Assembly (NCBI GenBank): GCA_005790265.1 | Contig: SXVE01000488.1 | Location: 1-6,713 of the forward strand | Direction of reading: 5' to 3' | DNA from: Acidobacteriota bacterium | Lineage (GTDB): Bacteria; Acidobacteriota; Blastocatellia; Pyrinomonadales; Pyrinomonadaceae | Length of the DNA stretch: 6,713 nt | Shown here: piece after piece, positions 1 through 5,832 of the stretch | How positions within the stretch are numbered: position 1 is the stretch's first letter | How the letters are laid out: each line of letters starts with the position of its first letter | The notes under the pieces: generated by a model | Seen by the model: only the letters and a program-made list of their open reading frames with translations | Database searches by the model: none | What the model was told of the DNA's origin: nothing | Made by a program: the position numbers and the translations under genes

Positions 1-1831
1 AGTAATAAGCGCGCATAATGAAATTTTGTTTGAACGGTAAATCGTTTTCGTGGCTCAAAAACGAACTGTGCAGAACGAACCGCACATCGCCATCAATGTT
101 GTATTTTTCGAGCGCCGGATGACGGCTCGTGATTTCGACTTCGCCGTTTGCCTGCATATCCTGAAGCGCGAGATCGAAGAAATAATTGAGCCTGGTTTCA
201 ATACGGAAACCGAGCGTAAACGTCAGATGATAAACGTCTTCTTTGGCGATTGTCTGAACGCAGTAACTCATCGTAAACGGCTGATCGTCGGTTTTGACGT
301 GAACGAACCAGTAAACATCAGCACGCTTCGGCGTTTTTTCAAGAACCGAGCGAATCGTTTCCTGTTCGATTTTGTCGGGCGTTTCCGAACCGGTCAGGTA
401 AACGAGATGCGTCGCGTATTGCGGCAGAGTTTTGTCGTTGCTCAATTCCTGCAAGGTTTCGTAAAACGGCGCGGAATCTTCCATAATCGTCAGGCTGCGG
501 CGCAATTGTCTGCCTTTGTACCAAAGCCACATAATGGCAAACAAAATAAAACCGACGAATACGGAAATAAAACCGCCTTCGGGAAACTTTTCGAGATTGG
601 CGACAAAAAACGCCGCTTCAATCGTGAGAAAAATTAACGTAATCAATGCCGTCAAAGCGACTGGAACGCGTTTTGAATGCAGATAAACTCCGATCAAAAC
701 CGTGGTCATCAGCATTGTCAGCGTCACCGCCAGACCGTAAGCGGCTTCCATATATTTGGCTTCGTGAAAATACAAAACCACGCCGATACAGCCCGCCATT
801 AAAAGCCAGTTGACCTGCGGAATATAAAGCTGCCCGCGAAAATCGGTCGGATAGTAAATCTTTTGTCGCGACCAGAAATTAAGCCGAATCGCTTCGCCGA
901 CAAGGGTAAAACTGCCGGAAATCAACGCCTGTGAAGCGATAATCGCCGCGCTCGTCGCAATGAAAATGCCGAACGGCAGAATCGCGGGCGGAATAATCGA
1001 ATAAAACGGCGTCGTAGCTTCGAGCGTCGTGCCGGTTTTCGTCAAAAGCCACGCCGATTGTCCGGCGTAACTCAAAAGCAGACAAATTTTAACGTAGATC
1101 CAGCTGAAACGAATGTTACCGCGCCCGACGTGTCCCATATCGGCGTAGAGCGCTTCGGCACCGGTCGTGCAGAGAAAAACCGAGCCGAGCAGGAAAAATC
1201 CGTGCGGGTAATTGACGATCATCTGGTACGCGTAATAAGGATTGAGCGCGCGCAAAACCGAAAAATCGTGCGACATCGAAATCGCGCCGATGATTCCGAT
1301 AAACGTAAACCAGATCAGCATCACCGGACCGAAAAGTTTGCCGATTAATTGCGTACCGAATTGCTGCGCGACGAACAGAATTACCAGAATCAGAATGACA
1401 ATCGGCACGGTCGGCAATCCGGGCGAATAAATTTTCAAGCCTTCGACCGCCGACGAAATCGAAATCGGCGGCGTGATAATTCCGTCAGCGAGCAGAAACG
1501 CGCCGCCGATAATCGCCGGATACAACAGCCATTTGCCCGAGTTATCTTTAATCAGCGTGTAGAGCGAAAAAATTCCGCCTTCGCCGTTGTTGTCGGCGCG
1601 CAGAGCGATGATGACGTATTTAATCGTCGTCAGAAAAGTCAGCGTCCAGAAAACCGCCGACAGCCCGCCGAGCGCCAGCACCGGATCAATCGTGCGCGTC
1701 CCGATAATTGCCGACATCGCGTAGAGCGGCGAAGTGCCGATGTCGCCGAAAACAATACCAAGCGCGACGAGCAAGCCGCCGAATGAAACTTTACTCAAAT
1801 GTTGATGATGATGACCGTTTCCGTTTTCCAT
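1..1831 (-). CDS. kup: Kup-family potassium uptake transporter (3' end cut by window edge)
   Basis: This is a low-affinity K+ (probably K+/H+ symport) permease of the inner membrane, KUP/HAK/KT family. The frame stays open for 610 codons from the ATG at 1831 to the left edge, so only the last few tens of residues are missing, judged against the usual 620-660. Family hallmarks visible are GDIGTSPLYA (residues 29-38), NNGEGGIFSL (81-90) and ADGIITPPIS (115-124). Many hydrophobic segments run to about residue 440, followed by a hydrophilic cytoplasmic C-terminal domain, as expected for the family. The N-terminus carries a short HHHQH stretch (residues 7-11). The start lies 10 nt after the ybaK stop and has no clear Shine-Dalgarno sequence, so expression probably depends on the upstream operon. 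The family call is secure; exact ion affinity and coupling are inferred from the family. Confidence 0.96.
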   Translation of the reverse strand, partial: MENGNGHHHQHLSKVSFGGLLVALGIVFGDIGTSPLYAMSAIIGTRTIDPVLALGGLSAVFWTLTFLTTIKYVIIALRADNNGEGGIFSLYTLIKDNSGKWLLYPAIIGGAFLLADGIITPPISISSAVEGLKIYSPGLPTVPIVILILVILFVAQQFGTQLIGKLFGPVMLIWFTFIGIIGAISMSHDFSVLRALNPYYAYQMIVNYPHGFFLLGSVFLCTTGAEALYADMGHVGRGNIRFSWIYVKICLLLSYAGQSAWLLTKTGTTLEATTPFYSIIPPAILPFGIFIATSAAIIASQALISGSFTLVGEAIRLNFWSRQKIYYPTDFRGQLYIPQVNWLLMAGCIGVVLYFHEAKYMEAAYGLAVTLTMLMTTVLIGVYLHSKRVPVALTALITLIFLTIEAAFFVANLEKFPEGGFISVFVGFILFAIMWLWYKGRQLRRSLTIMEDSAPFYETLQELSNDKTLPQYATHLVYLTGSETPDKIEQETIRSVLEKTPKRADVYWFVHVKTDDQPFTMSYCVQTIAKEDVYHLTFTLGFRIETRLNYFFDLALQDMQANGEVEITSRHPALEKYNIDGDVRFVLHSSFLSHENDLPFKQNFIMRAYY

Positions 1832-1841
1832 TTGAAACAAT

Positions 1842-2324
1842 TTACGCGTCTTTCGTCGCCACTGCAACTCTTTTTATTTCTAAAACTTGCTCTAAAATTT
1901 TCGGCGCAATGCCGATTAAAAATCCGCGCTTGCCGCCGTTGATGTATATCGTCGCCAAATCGAAAATCGAATCTTCCGCGTAAACCGGCATTCTGGTTTT
2001 CACGCCGAACGGCGACGTGCCGCCGACTAAGTATCCGCTCAATTTCTGCGCTTTTTCCGGCGCGACCGGCGCGACGGTTTTTACTTTTATAATTCGCGCC
2101 AATTCTTTCGCCGAAACCTGAAAATCGCCGTGCATCAAAACGATCAAAGGTTTTCGCTCGTTCGTCTCAAAAATCAAAGTTTTGACAACCGCGTGTTCGT
2201 CCACGCCCAAAATTTCCGCTGAATGTTTTGTGCCGCCTTTTTCGACGTAATCGAAAACAAACGGCTCAAACTCAACTTTATGCTCGCGCAAAACGCGAAT
2301 CCCGGGCGTAATCGGATAGTTCAT
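1842..2324 (-). CDS. ybaK: YbaK/EbsC-type aminoacyl-tRNA deacylase (Cys-tRNA(Pro) deacylase-like)
   Basis: This 160-residue cytoplasmic protein matches the YbaK/ProX editing-domain family, which hydrolyses mischarged tRNA, classically Cys-tRNA(Pro), in trans. Visible signatures are VVKTL with the conserved lysine at residue 48, GYLVGGTSPFG (97-107) and ATIYINGGKRGFLIGI (about 124-139). Length fits the family. I chose the ATG at 2324 because it sits in an ATGA overlap with the stop of the PIN toxin gene and gives the normal family N-terminus (MNYPITPG). An alternative start at 2351 would only add nine residues and lengthen the overlap. There is no clear ribosome-binding site, so translation is probably coupled to the toxin gene. 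The family is certain; the exact tRNA substrate is inferred. Confidence 0.93.
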   Translation of the reverse strand: MNYPITPGIRVLREHKVEFEPFVFDYVEKGGTKHSAEILGVDEHAVVKTLIFETNERKPLIVLMHGDFQVSAKELARIIKVKTVAPVAPEKAQKLSGYLVGGTSPFGVKTRMPVYAEDSIFDLATIYINGGKRGFLIGIAPKILEQVLEIKRVAVATKDA

Positions 2325-2740
2325 TCGGGTAAAAGCGCGAAACTTTCGCAATGGAGGGGACGAAAAACGCTGAAATGCCGCCGATCAACCGTCAAAATTT
2401 TTTCGATTTTCAATCGTTCGGCAATCGCCACGACGCACGCGTCAACCAGATCAATATTATTGTCGTCATACTTCTCTAGAATCTCAGCCGCGCGTTCCAA
2501 ATCCGCTTCGGTCGTGCGCACGATTTCAAAATCGCCTCGCGCTACGCTTCGCAAAAATTTCGTCAAAACTTCTACTTTCAATTCGCGCAAAATCAAATAC
2601 GCCAATTCTGGCAAAACTACATCAGGCAAAAGCGGAAAAAATTCCTTTTCGTAAACTTTCCGGCACGCTCCGTGATGCGGATCGTTTTCGGCTATCGTCG
2701 CAAACAAAAATCCAGTATCGAATAAAGATTCTCTCTTCAC
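2321..2740 (-). CDS. vapC: PIN-domain ribonuclease, VapC-like toxin
   Basis: This is a 139-residue PIN-domain protein of the VapC toxin type, a Mg2+-dependent endoribonuclease family that often cuts tRNA or rRNA. The acidic active-site set is visible: D8 (FDTG), E45 (LPEL), D97 and/or D100 (IDLVDA) and D119 (LTVDRRHF). The C-terminal pattern RHFSVFRPLH...LLP is typical of one common VapC subgroup. The start is GTG at 2740, inside a GTGA overlap with the antitoxin stop. A GGAG element at 2747-2750, within the antitoxin's last codons, sits at good spacing. The 3' end overlaps ybaK by 4 nt. All catalytic acidic residues appear intact, so the toxin looks functional. The RNA target cannot be read from the sequence. 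Confidence 0.9.
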   Translation of the reverse strand: MKRESLFDTGFLFATIAENDPHHGACRKVYEKEFFPLLPDVVLPELAYLILRELKVEVLTKFLRSVARGDFEIVRTTEADLERAAEILEKYDDNNIDLVDACVVAIAERLKIEKILTVDRRHFSVFRPLHCESFALLPE

Positions 2741-2991
2741 GGCAAACTCCAGCCTTCGCGTTTGTTGATGCCTTCCGCCAAAATTTCGTCTACTTTTTCG
2801 GAAACATCGCCCGATTTGCTGCGTGCTATGCCGATCATCTCCATTCGACGTTCGTGTTTGGCTCTCGTTTCAGCATCAATATTCACGTTTTCGACTTCGA
2901 TTTCCTGCACGAATTCCAAAACTTTCGCTTGTTTTTCCGGCGGCAAAACGTGGATTTTTTCGATTAAGGTTTGTTCTAAATTCGGAATCAT
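2737..2991 (-). CDS. Antitoxin-like small protein (DUF2281-like, partner of the PIN toxin)
   Basis: This 84-residue protein lies directly upstream of, and overlaps by 4 nt, a PIN toxin gene, the standard antitoxin position. Its N-terminus, EKIHVLPPEKQAKVLEFVQEIE (residues 11-32), resembles the start of DUF2281-like antitoxins, where a Leu-Pro motif is followed by an amphipathic helix. The middle is highly charged (residues 40-52), and the tail (68-84) could wrap the toxin. I see no obvious ribbon-helix-helix or AbrB DNA-binding motif, so whether it autoregulates is unclear. The ATG at 2991 has a strong AAGGAG at 3001-3006 with 9-nt spacing. The antitoxin role rests mainly on gene context plus the N-terminal motif. 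Confidence 0.75.
   Translation of the reverse strand: MIPNLEQTLIEKIHVLPPEKQAKVLEFVQEIEVENVNIDAETRAKHERRMEMIGIARSKSGDVSEKVDEILAEGINKREGWSLP
2747..2750 (-). promoter_or_regulatory. Shine-Dalgarno of the PIN toxin gene
   Basis: GGAG on the minus strand lies six bases before the GTG start at 2740, within the last codons (Trp-Ser) of the antitoxin. It is shorter than the antitoxin's site and serves a GTG start. This supports the chosen toxin start and suggests weaker translation of the toxin than of the antitoxin. Confidence 0.6.
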
Positions 2992-3000
2992 AAATTTTCG

Positions 3001-3006
3001 CTCCTT
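3001..3006 (-). promoter_or_regulatory. Shine-Dalgarno of the antitoxin gene, overlapping the tag stop codon
   Basis: On the minus strand the text reads TAAGGAG. The TAA (3007-3005) is the stop codon of tag and AAGGAG (3006-3001) is the ribosome-binding site for the antitoxin start at 2991. It is the strongest Shine-Dalgarno in the tag-to-kup run, so the antitoxin is likely translated more efficiently than its toxin. Its overlap with the stop codon implies that ribosomes ending tag could affect antitoxin initiation. Confidence 0.8.
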
Positions 3007-3559
3007 AAATTTTATTATAACGAAAGCACGAAACGAGATGATCGTTGACGAGACCGCACGCCTGCATGAACGCGTAAATAATTGTCGAACCGACGAAATT
3101 GAAGCCGCGCTTTTTCAAATCTTTGCTGATCGCATCGGAAACGTCGGTTTTAGCGGGAAGTTCGGATAATTTTTCCCGTGAATTAACAACGGGCGCGCCG
3201 CCGACGAAATTCCAGATGTATTCGTCAAACGAACCGAATTCTTCGCGGATTTTGATAAAAGCCTGCGCGTTTTGAACGGTTGATTTTATTTTCAAACGAT
3301 TACGGATAATTCCTTCGTTCTGCAAGAGTTCGGCGTATTTTTCATCGTCGTAGCAAGCGATTTTTTCCCAGTCGAAATCGTCAAAAGCCGCGCGATAATT
3401 TTCGCGCTTTTTCAAAACGGTTTCCCACGAAAGACCGGCTTGCGCCGCTTCCAAAATCAAAAATTCAAACAATTTTCGATCATCGTGCGCCGGAACGCCC
3501 CATTCCGCGTCGTGATACGCGCTCATCAAATCCGTTTTCGCCCAACCGCATCGCTCCAT
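3005..3559 (-). CDS. tag: DNA-3-methyladenine glycosylase I
   Basis: This base-excision-repair enzyme removes 3-methyladenine from alkylated DNA in the cytoplasm. The 184-residue protein aligns by eye with E. coli Tag along its whole length: MERCGW at the start, AYHDAEWGVP (14-23), AGLSWETVLKKRENYR (41-56), LKKRGFNFVGSTI (148-160) and FMQACGLVNDH (164-174). The zinc-site residues are all present (C4, H16, H174, C178), as is the family Glu at residue 37. I chose the ATG at 3559 because the family begins with MERCGW. The frame runs on upstream to a TTG at 3634, but that part is translated repeat DNA. There is no strong ribosome-binding site; a weak AAGAAA lies just upstream. The gene opens the compact tag-antitoxin-toxin-ybaK-kup run. 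Confidence 0.96.
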   Translation of the reverse strand: MERCGWAKTDLMSAYHDAEWGVPAHDDRKLFEFLILEAAQAGLSWETVLKKRENYRAAFDDFDWEKIACYDDEKYAELLQNEGIIRNRLKIKSTVQNAQAFIKIREEFGSFDEYIWNFVGGAPVVNSREKLSELPAKTDVSDAISKDLKKRGFNFVGSTIIYAFMQACGLVNDHLVSCFRYNKI

Positions 3560-3560
3560 A

Positions 3561-3670
3561 ATTTTTCTTGGCGTCCTTTGCAATCTTCCTTTGCGTCGTT
3601 TGCGGTTACATTTTCTTAAACTTTTTAACCGCAAACGACGCAGAGATTAATGACGTAAAAACGCAAAGGT
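3561..3670 (-). repeat. Palindromic intergenic repeat element with GCAAAGG-type units
   Basis: This element fills nearly the whole 112-nt gap between the NYN gene and tag. A perfect 17-nt inverted repeat (3592-3608 and 3626-3642) surrounds a 17-nt T/A-rich loop. Outside it, CCTTTGC (3575-3581) can pair with GCAAAGG (3663-3669), so the element as a whole is an imperfect palindrome. GCAAAGG-type units occur three times: minus strand at 3575-3581 and 3588-3595, plus strand at 3662-3669. No coding content, transposase or clear flanking duplication is seen. It resembles the REP/MITE-like intergenic palindromes scattered through many environmental genomes. Transcribed from the NYN side, it would form a strong hairpin in the leader of tag, ending about 32 nt before its start codon. 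Confidence 0.8.
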
Positions 3671-3671
3671 T

Positions 3672-4184
3672 TTAGTATTCCAAATCGTCGAGATGACGGT
3701 CGAGTTCGACGAAGCGCGAGCAGGCGCGTTTCAGTTCGCCGGACGCGCTGCTCCAAAAAACGACTTCGACGTGAAAACCGTCGTTGACCAATAAATTAAT
3801 CGCCGGAACGTAATCGCTGTCGCCGGCGACGAGCGAAATCACGTCGGATTTTCCCGCTTTCGTGTAAGCGTCGCGCACCATCGCGGCGACGATTCCGGTA
3901 TCAACTTTTTTTTCCTGATTATTTTGGTTGCGGTCGAGCACGACGACTTCAAAACCGGCGCGTTCGGCGATGTTCCAGACATTGTCGTTGAGCGGCGGGC
4001 GCGAACCGAGCAGCAGCGCGCGCGCGATTTTTCCCGGATTATATTCGGCGACGAAATCGTAGAGTTTGCCGAAATCGAGACGAAACGAAAAATCAGAAAA
4101 ATCGCTGACGCCTCTGCGCCGCGCCGCGATTTTTCTGCCTTCGATAAACACATTGGAATTGTCAACGTAAACGTATTCAGCCAT
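3672..4184 (-). CDS. NYN-domain (LabA/DUF88-like) putative nuclease
   Basis: This 170-residue protein has the NYN fold, a PIN-like nuclease superfamily thought to act on RNA. The conserved acidic residues are visible: D8 in YVDNSN (6-11), D95 in KKVDTGI, and D122 and D124 in VAGDSDYVPAI (119-129), the most characteristic motif. Length fits a stand-alone NYN domain; there is no OST-HTH/LOTUS or zinc-finger extension. The ATG at 4184 immediately follows the TAA of the HAD gene with no gap, so the two are probably co-translated. A weak GGGA lies upstream. Substrate and biological role are unknown. Family members are often annotated only as NYN-domain or DUF88 proteins, so I give no gene symbol. 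Confidence 0.88.
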   Translation of the reverse strand: MAEYVYVDNSNVFIEGRKIAARRRGVSDFSDFSFRLDFGKLYDFVAEYNPGKIARALLLGSRPPLNDNVWNIAERAGFEVVVLDRNQNNQEKKVDTGIVAAMVRDAYTKAGKSDVISLVAGDSDYVPAINLLVNDGFHVEVVFWSSASGELKRACSRFVELDRHLDDLEY

Positions 4185-4880
4185 TTATATTCCCGCTTTC
4201 TCCGTTTGCGGCAGGTATTTTTCGATTAATTCCTGCGGCTTTAAATTTACAAAATCGGCGTGCGCTTCGACGACCGAATCAATCTTGAGAATATCTTCCG
4301 CCGAATTGACGGTCGTAATGCCGATTGCTTTCATTCCGGCGCGATGCGCGGCTTCAAATCCGCCGAAAGCGTCTTCAAAAACCAGACAGTTTTTCGGTTC
4401 GACGCCGATTTTTTCAGCGGATTTTAAGAAAATTTCCGGATTCGGTTTGCCTTCTTTCACGTCGGCGGCGGTGACGACGGCTTGAAAATATTTGCGCAAA
4501 TCGAGTCCGTCGAGAATAAATTCGACGTTCGTTACCGGCGCGGCGGTCGAAACGGCGAGCCGAACGCCGATTTTCTGCGCTTCTTCAAGAAATTCAACGA
4601 CGCCTTCGACCGTTTTTCTAACGGGCAGAAACAATTCCTGATACAGCATTTCCTTGCGGTTGCCGAGCTCGGCGCTGCGTTCGTCGGAAATGTCGCCGAA
4701 AACCGTCGGCATAATTTCGCGGTTGGTTTTTCCGGCGGTTTTCACCAGAAAATCGTGCGCGTTCATTTCGATTTCGTTTTCCGCCAGCATTTTTCCCCAC
4801 GCTTCCGTGTGCGCGTGCATATTATCAACGAGCGTGCCGTCCATATCGAAAATGAACGCGCGTGTTTCATAAAAATTCAT
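4185..4880 (-). CDS. HAD-superfamily hydrolase, beta-phosphoglucomutase-like
   Basis: This 231-residue haloacid-dehalogenase protein has an alpha-helical cap (subfamily IA). All four motifs are visible: motif I FDMDGTLVDN (11-20) with nucleophile D12 and acid/base D14; motif II around S111 in AVSTAAP; motif III K145 in EGKPNPEIF; and motif IV E169-D170 in VFEDAFGGFEAA. The cap region includes GKTNREIMPTVFG (50-62), placed like the substrate loop of beta-phosphoglucomutase-type enzymes. It is likely a sugar-phosphate phosphatase or phosphomutase; the substrate cannot be told from sequence. The ATG at 4880 has no good ribosome-binding site. The gene is separated from the crotonase gene upstream by 127 nt that contain a palindromic repeat. 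Confidence 0.9.
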   Translation of the reverse strand: MNFYETRAFIFDMDGTLVDNMHAHTEAWGKMLAENEIEMNAHDFLVKTAGKTNREIMPTVFGDISDERSAELGNRKEMLYQELFLPVRKTVEGVVEFLEEAQKIGVRLAVSTAAPVTNVEFILDGLDLRKYFQAVVTAADVKEGKPNPEIFLKSAEKIGVEPKNCLVFEDAFGGFEAAHRAGMKAIGITTVNSAEDILKIDSVVEAHADFVNLKPQELIEKYLPQTEKAGI

Positions 4881-4896
4881 TCGATTATTTTAACTG

Positions 4897-4999
4897 AAAA
4901 AAAGCGAATTTGCCCGCGAATGACGCGAAACAAACGAAAATTAAAAATGAATTACGCATTCTTCGATTTTCGTCTTTTTCACCTTTTTTCGCGGGCAAA
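4897..4999 (-). terminator. Possible hairpin-plus-T-run terminator after the crotonase gene
   Basis: Read on the minus strand after the crotonase stop, the 12-nt inverted repeat (4999-4988 with 4920-4909) is followed five bases later by seven T residues (4903-4897). This loosely resembles a Rho-independent terminator. The loop is very long unless the inner arms also pair, and the T-run is not immediately next to the stem, so the call is weak. If real, it would separate the crotonase operon from the HAD-NYN genes. Confidence 0.3.
4909..4999 (-). repeat. Palindromic intergenic repeat element with GCCCGCGAA termini
   Basis: Perfect 12-nt terminal inverted repeats, TTTGCCCGCGAA (4909-4920) and TTCGCGGGCAAA (4988-4999), bound this 91-bp element. 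The arms stay imperfectly complementary inward: 4909-4949 and 4957-4999 both read, on opposite strands, as a CATT-TT-ATTTTCG track leading to the TTCGCGGGCAAA end, around a 7-nt centre. The left arm holds near-repeated TTCGCG units. It takes up most of the gap between the crotonase and HAD genes. There is no coding content and no obvious target-site duplication. It is probably a non-autonomous MITE/REP-like element, though it could also act on transcript ends. Confidence 0.7.
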
Positions 5000-5007
5000 A
5001 ACCTGTT

Positions 5008-5799
5008 TTATTTTCCGCTGAAATTTCCGTCGCGGCGTTCGAGAAATGATTGAACGCCTTCGCGCGCATCTTCGGACGCAAATAATTGTAAAATCTGCGG
5101 GGTTAAATGCGCGGCGGCTTCGGCGAAACCTTCGGATTGCATTTTGCGGGCTGAAGCAATCGTCGCGCGCACGCCGAGCGGCGCTTGTTTTGCGGTTCGT
5201 TCGGCGATTTCGACGGCTTTTTCGATTTGTTCGCCGTGTTCGGTAATTTCCTGAACGAGTCCGATGCGCAGAGCTTCGCGCGCGTCGAATTCATCGCCGG
5301 TCAAAAGCCAGCGCATCGCGTTTCCCCAACCGGCGACTTCGGGAAATCGCAGCGTCGCGCCGCCGAACGGAAAAATGCCGCGCTTGATTTCGATCTGCGC
5401 GAACGTCGCGTTTTCCGACGCGATTCTTATGTCCGCAGCCAGTAAAAGCTCGATGCCGAGCGTCAGGCATTTTCCCTGAACCGCGGCGACCAGCGGTTTC
5501 GTGCGCACGCGTTTTCCGTTCAAACCGAGCGGATCAACCGACGTTTCCGCATAACTCAAAGTTCCGCTTTCGACGACTTTCGGCGCCACATTCGCCAAAT
5601 CGAGTCCGGCGGTAAACATTTCGCCTTCGGCAAACAAAACGCCGCAGCGAACTTCCGCATCGTCTTCCAGTTCGCCGTAAGCCGCCGCCAATTGGTCGAG
5701 CATTTCCACGTCAAAAGCGTTGCGTTTCGCCGGACGATTTAAACCGATTAAAAGAATGTGTCCGCGTTTTTCAACGGAAATTTTCGATTCGTGCGTCAT
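5008..5799 (-). CDS. Enoyl-CoA hydratase/isomerase (crotonase family)
   Basis: This 263-residue cytoplasmic crotonase-fold protein probably acts on an acyl-CoA, in fatty-acid or related degradation. Visible features are LNRPAKRNAFD (20-30), the first oxyanion-hole segment AGLDL (64-68), the second in VQGKCLTLGIELLLAAD (107-123), and QIEIKRGIFPFGGAT (135-149). E117 and E137 align with the two catalytic glutamates of mitochondrial enoyl-CoA hydratase (E144 and E164), so hydratase chemistry is plausible. The usual GGG before the first Glu is replaced by TLG, a trait I recall from a common subgroup annotated simply as crotonase/enoyl-CoA hydratase family. Length is normal. The ATG at 5799 lies 33 nt after the DinB-like stop, with an A-rich leader and no clear ribosome-binding site. 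Exact substrate is unknown. Confidence 0.92.
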   Translation of the reverse strand: MTHESKISVEKRGHILLIGLNRPAKRNAFDVEMLDQLAAAYGELEDDAEVRCGVLFAEGEMFTAGLDLANVAPKVVESGTLSYAETSVDPLGLNGKRVRTKPLVAAVQGKCLTLGIELLLAADIRIASENATFAQIEIKRGIFPFGGATLRFPEVAGWGNAMRWLLTGDEFDAREALRIGLVQEITEHGEQIEKAVEIAERTAKQAPLGVRATIASARKMQSEGFAEAAAHLTPQILQLFASEDAREGVQSFLERRDGNFSGK

Positions 5800-5832
5800 A
5801 AGTTTTTTGGTTTATTTTGATTTGTTTTGAAA

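Noticed and set aside
50..1786. Several long plus-strand open frames (about 60-195 codons) across the left third
   Set aside because: They lie antisense to the well-supported kup frame, are rich in Arg/Asn/Gln low-information sequence and match no family I recognise. They arise from the codon bias of the opposite strand.
2325..2351. Upstream alternative start for ybaK
   Set aside because: It adds nine residues not typical of the family and extends the overlap with the toxin gene. The ATGA overlap start fits better.
3592..3642. Rho-independent terminator at the 17-nt inverted repeat
   Set aside because: The stem is strong, but neither strand has a T-run right after it, so it does not fit an intrinsic terminator.
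4881..4915. Sigma-70 promoter for the HAD gene, with TAAAAT at 4892-4887 as the -10
   Set aside because: No TTGACA-like -35 at 16-18 bp, and the -10 would lie only six bases from the start codon. A-T richness alone explains it.
4482..5021. A 179-codon plus-strand open frame over the HAD gene and the neighbouring gap
   Set aside because: It is antisense to the HAD gene, whose motifs are complete, and its tail runs through the palindromic repeat. No recognisable domain.
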